64,000 nucleotides of DNA, from assembly GCF_000161795.2 (NCBI RefSeq), contig NZ_CP006882.1, positions 558,001-622,000 on the forward strand, given 5' to 3'. Below the pieces are notes generated by a model. That model was not told where the DNA came from, did not search any database, and saw only the letters and a program-made list of their open reading frames with translations. This stretch comes from Synechococcus sp. WH 8109. Its GTDB lineage: Bacteria; Cyanobacteriota; Cyanobacteriia; PCC-6307; Cyanobiaceae. Of this stretch, positions 62,158 through 64,000 are shown one piece after another; the first letter of the stretch is position 1; every line of letters starts with the position of its first letter. The position numbers were made by a program, and so were the translations under genes.

Positions 62158-63412
62158 GGCCACAGGCCACAACGCGTCCATGAAGCTCACGGCCCAGCCA
62201 GGGAATGTTGGCGGCACGCGGTGCGCCGGGGGTGTTGCTGCTGATGGTCCAGCGTTGATCGGGATCGAACAGCAACCAGCGCCGGCTGCCCTGCTCAAGC
62301 TGTTCAGGGGGCTGGTCGATCAGGGCCGACGGCCCAAAGCTGAGGGCCTGCCAAAGATCTTCCGCGGTCCAGCGGCCCGGCCGCACCATGGCATTCCACA
62401 GCGCAGCAAGCACCACATGGTGGCCGCTGAGGCCTGCGGGGCGCTGGTCACCCGGCAACAGCATGTCCTCCGCATCCAGAGGAACAGCATGCACAGCCAC
62501 GGCGGTGATCGTTCGCTGCTGAACGGCCTGGATCAACTGCTCGCGATCATCTGGGCCACCGAGGGAGGGGCATACGCGCGAGCCCGGATCGCTGCTGGCC
62601 AGCATGCTGCGGTCGGTCAGAAGATGCCACCAGCTCACGCTGCTCAGGGGCGGGAATTCGCAGCCTGAAATCTGCTGCACCGCTGCTGCTGTGGAGAGGT
62701 TCATCAGCCGCAGCTGTCGTTCCGGATGGCGTTGATGCAGCAGCAGCAACTGGCTGAGGGGAACGGTCTCGCTGGTGATCGGATCCGCTGGCCACCCGGC
62801 CCGCAGCGTCTCCACGCCTTCCCGCACCAGCCCCTCCCCCTGCAGCGCGGGATCCCGGGGTGCCACGAGCACTGGGCATCCCCCCATCTCTCCGAGCAGC
62901 AGTCCCCGTTCCAGCAACGGGGTTGGAACCATGGCGTCATCATCCGCCAGTCCGATGGCACCGTGTTCGAGAAGATCGCCGTGGGGGGCGAGTTCATCCG
63001 CCTTGCCGCCGCGGCTGAAGCCTGCCCAAAGGTGCAGACGAACCGATGCCATCTGATCCTGATCGAGGCTGAATCCCTGAAGCCGCTCCGGACAATCGCG
63101 CCAGCTGCTGCTGCGGGGAAGCAGACCAATCTGGCCATAGCCCCCTGCGGCGGCACAGTGGCGCAGGCTCACAGCTGTTTCTTGATCCCCGCTGAAGGGG
63201 GTCTCAAGGATGGAATGGGGATCCACCAGGCAGGGGGCGACCAGTTGATCCGGTGCTGGGCTGGCCTTGATGCCCAGGCCGAGGGCCTGCTGCCGGGCCT
63301 CGTCGTCAAAGCCGACGAGCACCCCCTGGTTGATCAGGACTGCACCGAGCTGTATTGAATGTCCGGGGCCACGCAGGACGCGCACCGGATCCAGCAGCAA
63401 GGTGTCGTTCAT
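62147..63412 (-). CDS. Dihydroorotase-like protein lacking the HxH metal site
   Basis: The product is 421 residues with an amidohydrolase (PyrC-type) outline: VAPCLVDPHSILETPFSG (about 58-75), GLADDDAMVPTPLLERGLLL and a late LSFGPSALI segment. True dihydroorotases read DxHxHLRxPG; here the second His is Ile (DPHSILETP), so the binuclear metal site is incomplete. It may be an inactive paralogue, like the pseudo-dihydroorotase that supports aspartate transcarbamoylase in other bacteria, or a different amidohydrolase. ATG 63412 (MNDTLLLDPVRVL). Four nt downstream of the phosphoglycerate-mutase-family gene. Confidence 0.82.
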   Translation of the reverse strand: MNDTLLLDPVRVLRGPGHSIQLGAVLINQGVLVGFDDEARQQALGLGIKASPAPDQLVAPCLVDPHSILETPFSGDQETAVSLRHCAAAGGYGQIGLLPRSSSWRDCPERLQGFSLDQDQMASVRLHLWAGFSRGGKADELAPHGDLLEHGAIGLADDDAMVPTPLLERGLLLGEMGGCPVLVAPRDPALQGEGLVREGVETLRAGWPADPITSETVPLSQLLLLHQRHPERQLRLMNLSTAAAVQQISGCEFPPLSSVSWWHLLTDRSMLASSDPGSRVCPSLGGPDDREQLIQAVQQRTITAVAVHAVPLDAEDMLLPGDQRPAGLSGHHVVLAALWNAMVRPGRWTAEDLWQALSFGPSALIDQPPEQLEQGSRRWLLFDPDQRWTISSNTPGAPRAANIPWLGRELHGRVVACGLSC

Positions 63413-63416
63413 GACG

Positions 63417-64000
63417 TCAGAGAGCGCCTGCTGCCGTGCGGTCAATCACGCTTCCGAAATGGGAGGTGAGGTTGAGGCAGGTCACCACTGCAGGCTGGCC
63501 TGGATCGGCGGCGATGTCGACCACCGTGACACCACCGTTGCCTTGTTTGACGGCCCAGATGTCGGCCGGGGTCAGCCCCAACAGATCGCAGAGGATCGTT
63601 TTGTTGACGGCGTCGTGGGCCACCACCAGCACCGTTTCCTCAGGCTTCAGCTCGTCAGCGATCTCCCCCCAGCTCCGGACGGAACGGGCCCACACGTCCT
63701 GGATGGTTTCCCCCTCGGGCATCTGCACGGTTTCCGGAGCCCGTTTCCAGGTGTCCAGCAGCTCCGACCAGTCCTCTCTGATTTCGGATTCGAGCTTGCC
63801 TTCCCAGACTCCGTGTCCGATCTCCACCAGTCCGTCGATCTGGGTCAGGGGCACATCGGGATGCGCCTCCAGAATGATTTGGGCCGTTTCGGTTGGACGC
63901 GACAGCGTGCTGCTCCAGGCCCGATTAATGGAGATGTCTTTGAGGAAATCGCGGGCAGCCACGGCTTGACGGCGACCGTTCTCATTCAGCGGGATATCGA
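63417..64000 (-). CDS. Phosphoglycerate mutase/histidine phosphatase family (5' partial)
   Basis: The frame is open to the right edge, so the N-terminal part lies outside. About 194 residues are visible, with DIPLNENGRRQ, AWSSTLSRPTETAQIILEAH (the SxLxRxxETA box), a GLVEIGHGVWEGK segment and the catalytic-core VLVVAHDAVNKTIL (second His, about 45 residues before the end). This is the histidine-phosphatase fold; the missing part should hold the first RHG motif. The next gene starts 4 nt downstream, so they form an operon. The substrate is unknown. Confidence 0.88.
   Translation of the reverse strand, partial: DIPLNENGRRQAVAARDFLKDISINRAWSSTLSRPTETAQIILEAHPDVPLTQIDGLVEIGHGVWEGKLESEIREDWSELLDTWKRAPETVQMPEGETIQDVWARSVRSWGEIADELKPEETVLVVAHDAVNKTILCDLLGLTPADIWAVKQGNGGVTVVDIAADPGQPAVVTCLNLTSHFGSVIDRTAAGAL

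Overview
The window looks like a piece of chromosome from a marine picocyanobacterium, most likely a Synechococcus of subcluster 5.1. The evidence is the gene content and packing. Photosystem I genes (psaF, psaJ), cytochrome b6f genes (petC, petA), psb27, a high-light-inducible protein, hemL and hemC, cobM and cobK, and a 62-residue protein matching the hyper-conserved protein of Prochlorococcus and marine Synechococcus sit among housekeeping genes. Coding sequence is G+C rich, intergenic gaps are very short, and Shine-Dalgarno sequences are rarely visible. The strain is not identified. I see no prophage, insertion sequence, integrase, CRISPR array or secondary-metabolite cluster; this is core genome.

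Layout, left to right. 0-9 kb: the end of ppx, a RodZ-like membrane HTH protein, tRNA-Val, then a leftward run petC-petA-lgt-cobM, tatC, an NFACT/RqcH-like gene and gmk. 9-17 kb: psaF-psaJ with a clear terminator, tsaD, an hli gene, a decayed pilT, wecB, a DUF1643 gene, a Na+(K+)/H+ antiporter, gltX and tRNA-Asp. 17-29 kb: the hyper-conserved protein, tRNA-Trp, rplS, map, an SDR, a phosphotransacetylase-family protein, a DprA-related protein, MAPEG, yajQ, a nucleoside-salvage group (phosphoribosyltransferase, nucleoside 2-deoxyribosyltransferase, cytidine deaminase), hemL, glcD and an exonuclease III. 29-40 kb: a rightward overlapping run (unknown protein, M41-type peptidase domain, larC, flippase-like membrane protein, metallophosphoesterase), a divergent Fe(III)-type ABC permease and ATPase, and a leftward yjbQ-phhB-cobW group whose CobW has a very His-rich loop. 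40-51 kb: M32 carboxypeptidase, ppa, an L,D-transpeptidase, hemC, rpoD, priA and the DUF2854-argB-DUF3153 operon. 51-64 kb: ssb, cobK, cutA, a PfkB kinase, purA, psb27, proS, a second pyrophosphatase, a 2Fe-2S ferredoxin, an Spx/ArsC-like protein, signal peptidase I, a dihydroorotase-like protein and a partial phosphoglycerate-mutase-family gene.

The genes cover electron transport and photosystem assembly (petCA, psaFJ, psb27, hli, tatC, lgt), tetrapyrrole and cobalamin synthesis (hemL, hemC, cobM, cobK), information processing (rpoD, priA, ssb, map, gltX, proS, rplS, tsaD) and purine or nucleoside metabolism (gmk, purA, PfkB kinase, cdd).

Four loci carry visible lesions. pilT has several stops and deletions and is certainly dead. 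A TPR protein has an in-frame TGA inside its membrane anchor. An L,D-transpeptidase is out of frame with its signal peptide at a six-G run. A second pyrophosphatase is frameshifted at a short A run. The last three could be real variation or sequence errors. The best candidate for something undescribed is a compact transcription unit on the minus strand downstream of rpoD (about 44598-44665): a TATAAG box, a CUCCUCACAC element like that of the cyanobacterial regulator Yfr1, and a strong terminator hairpin.
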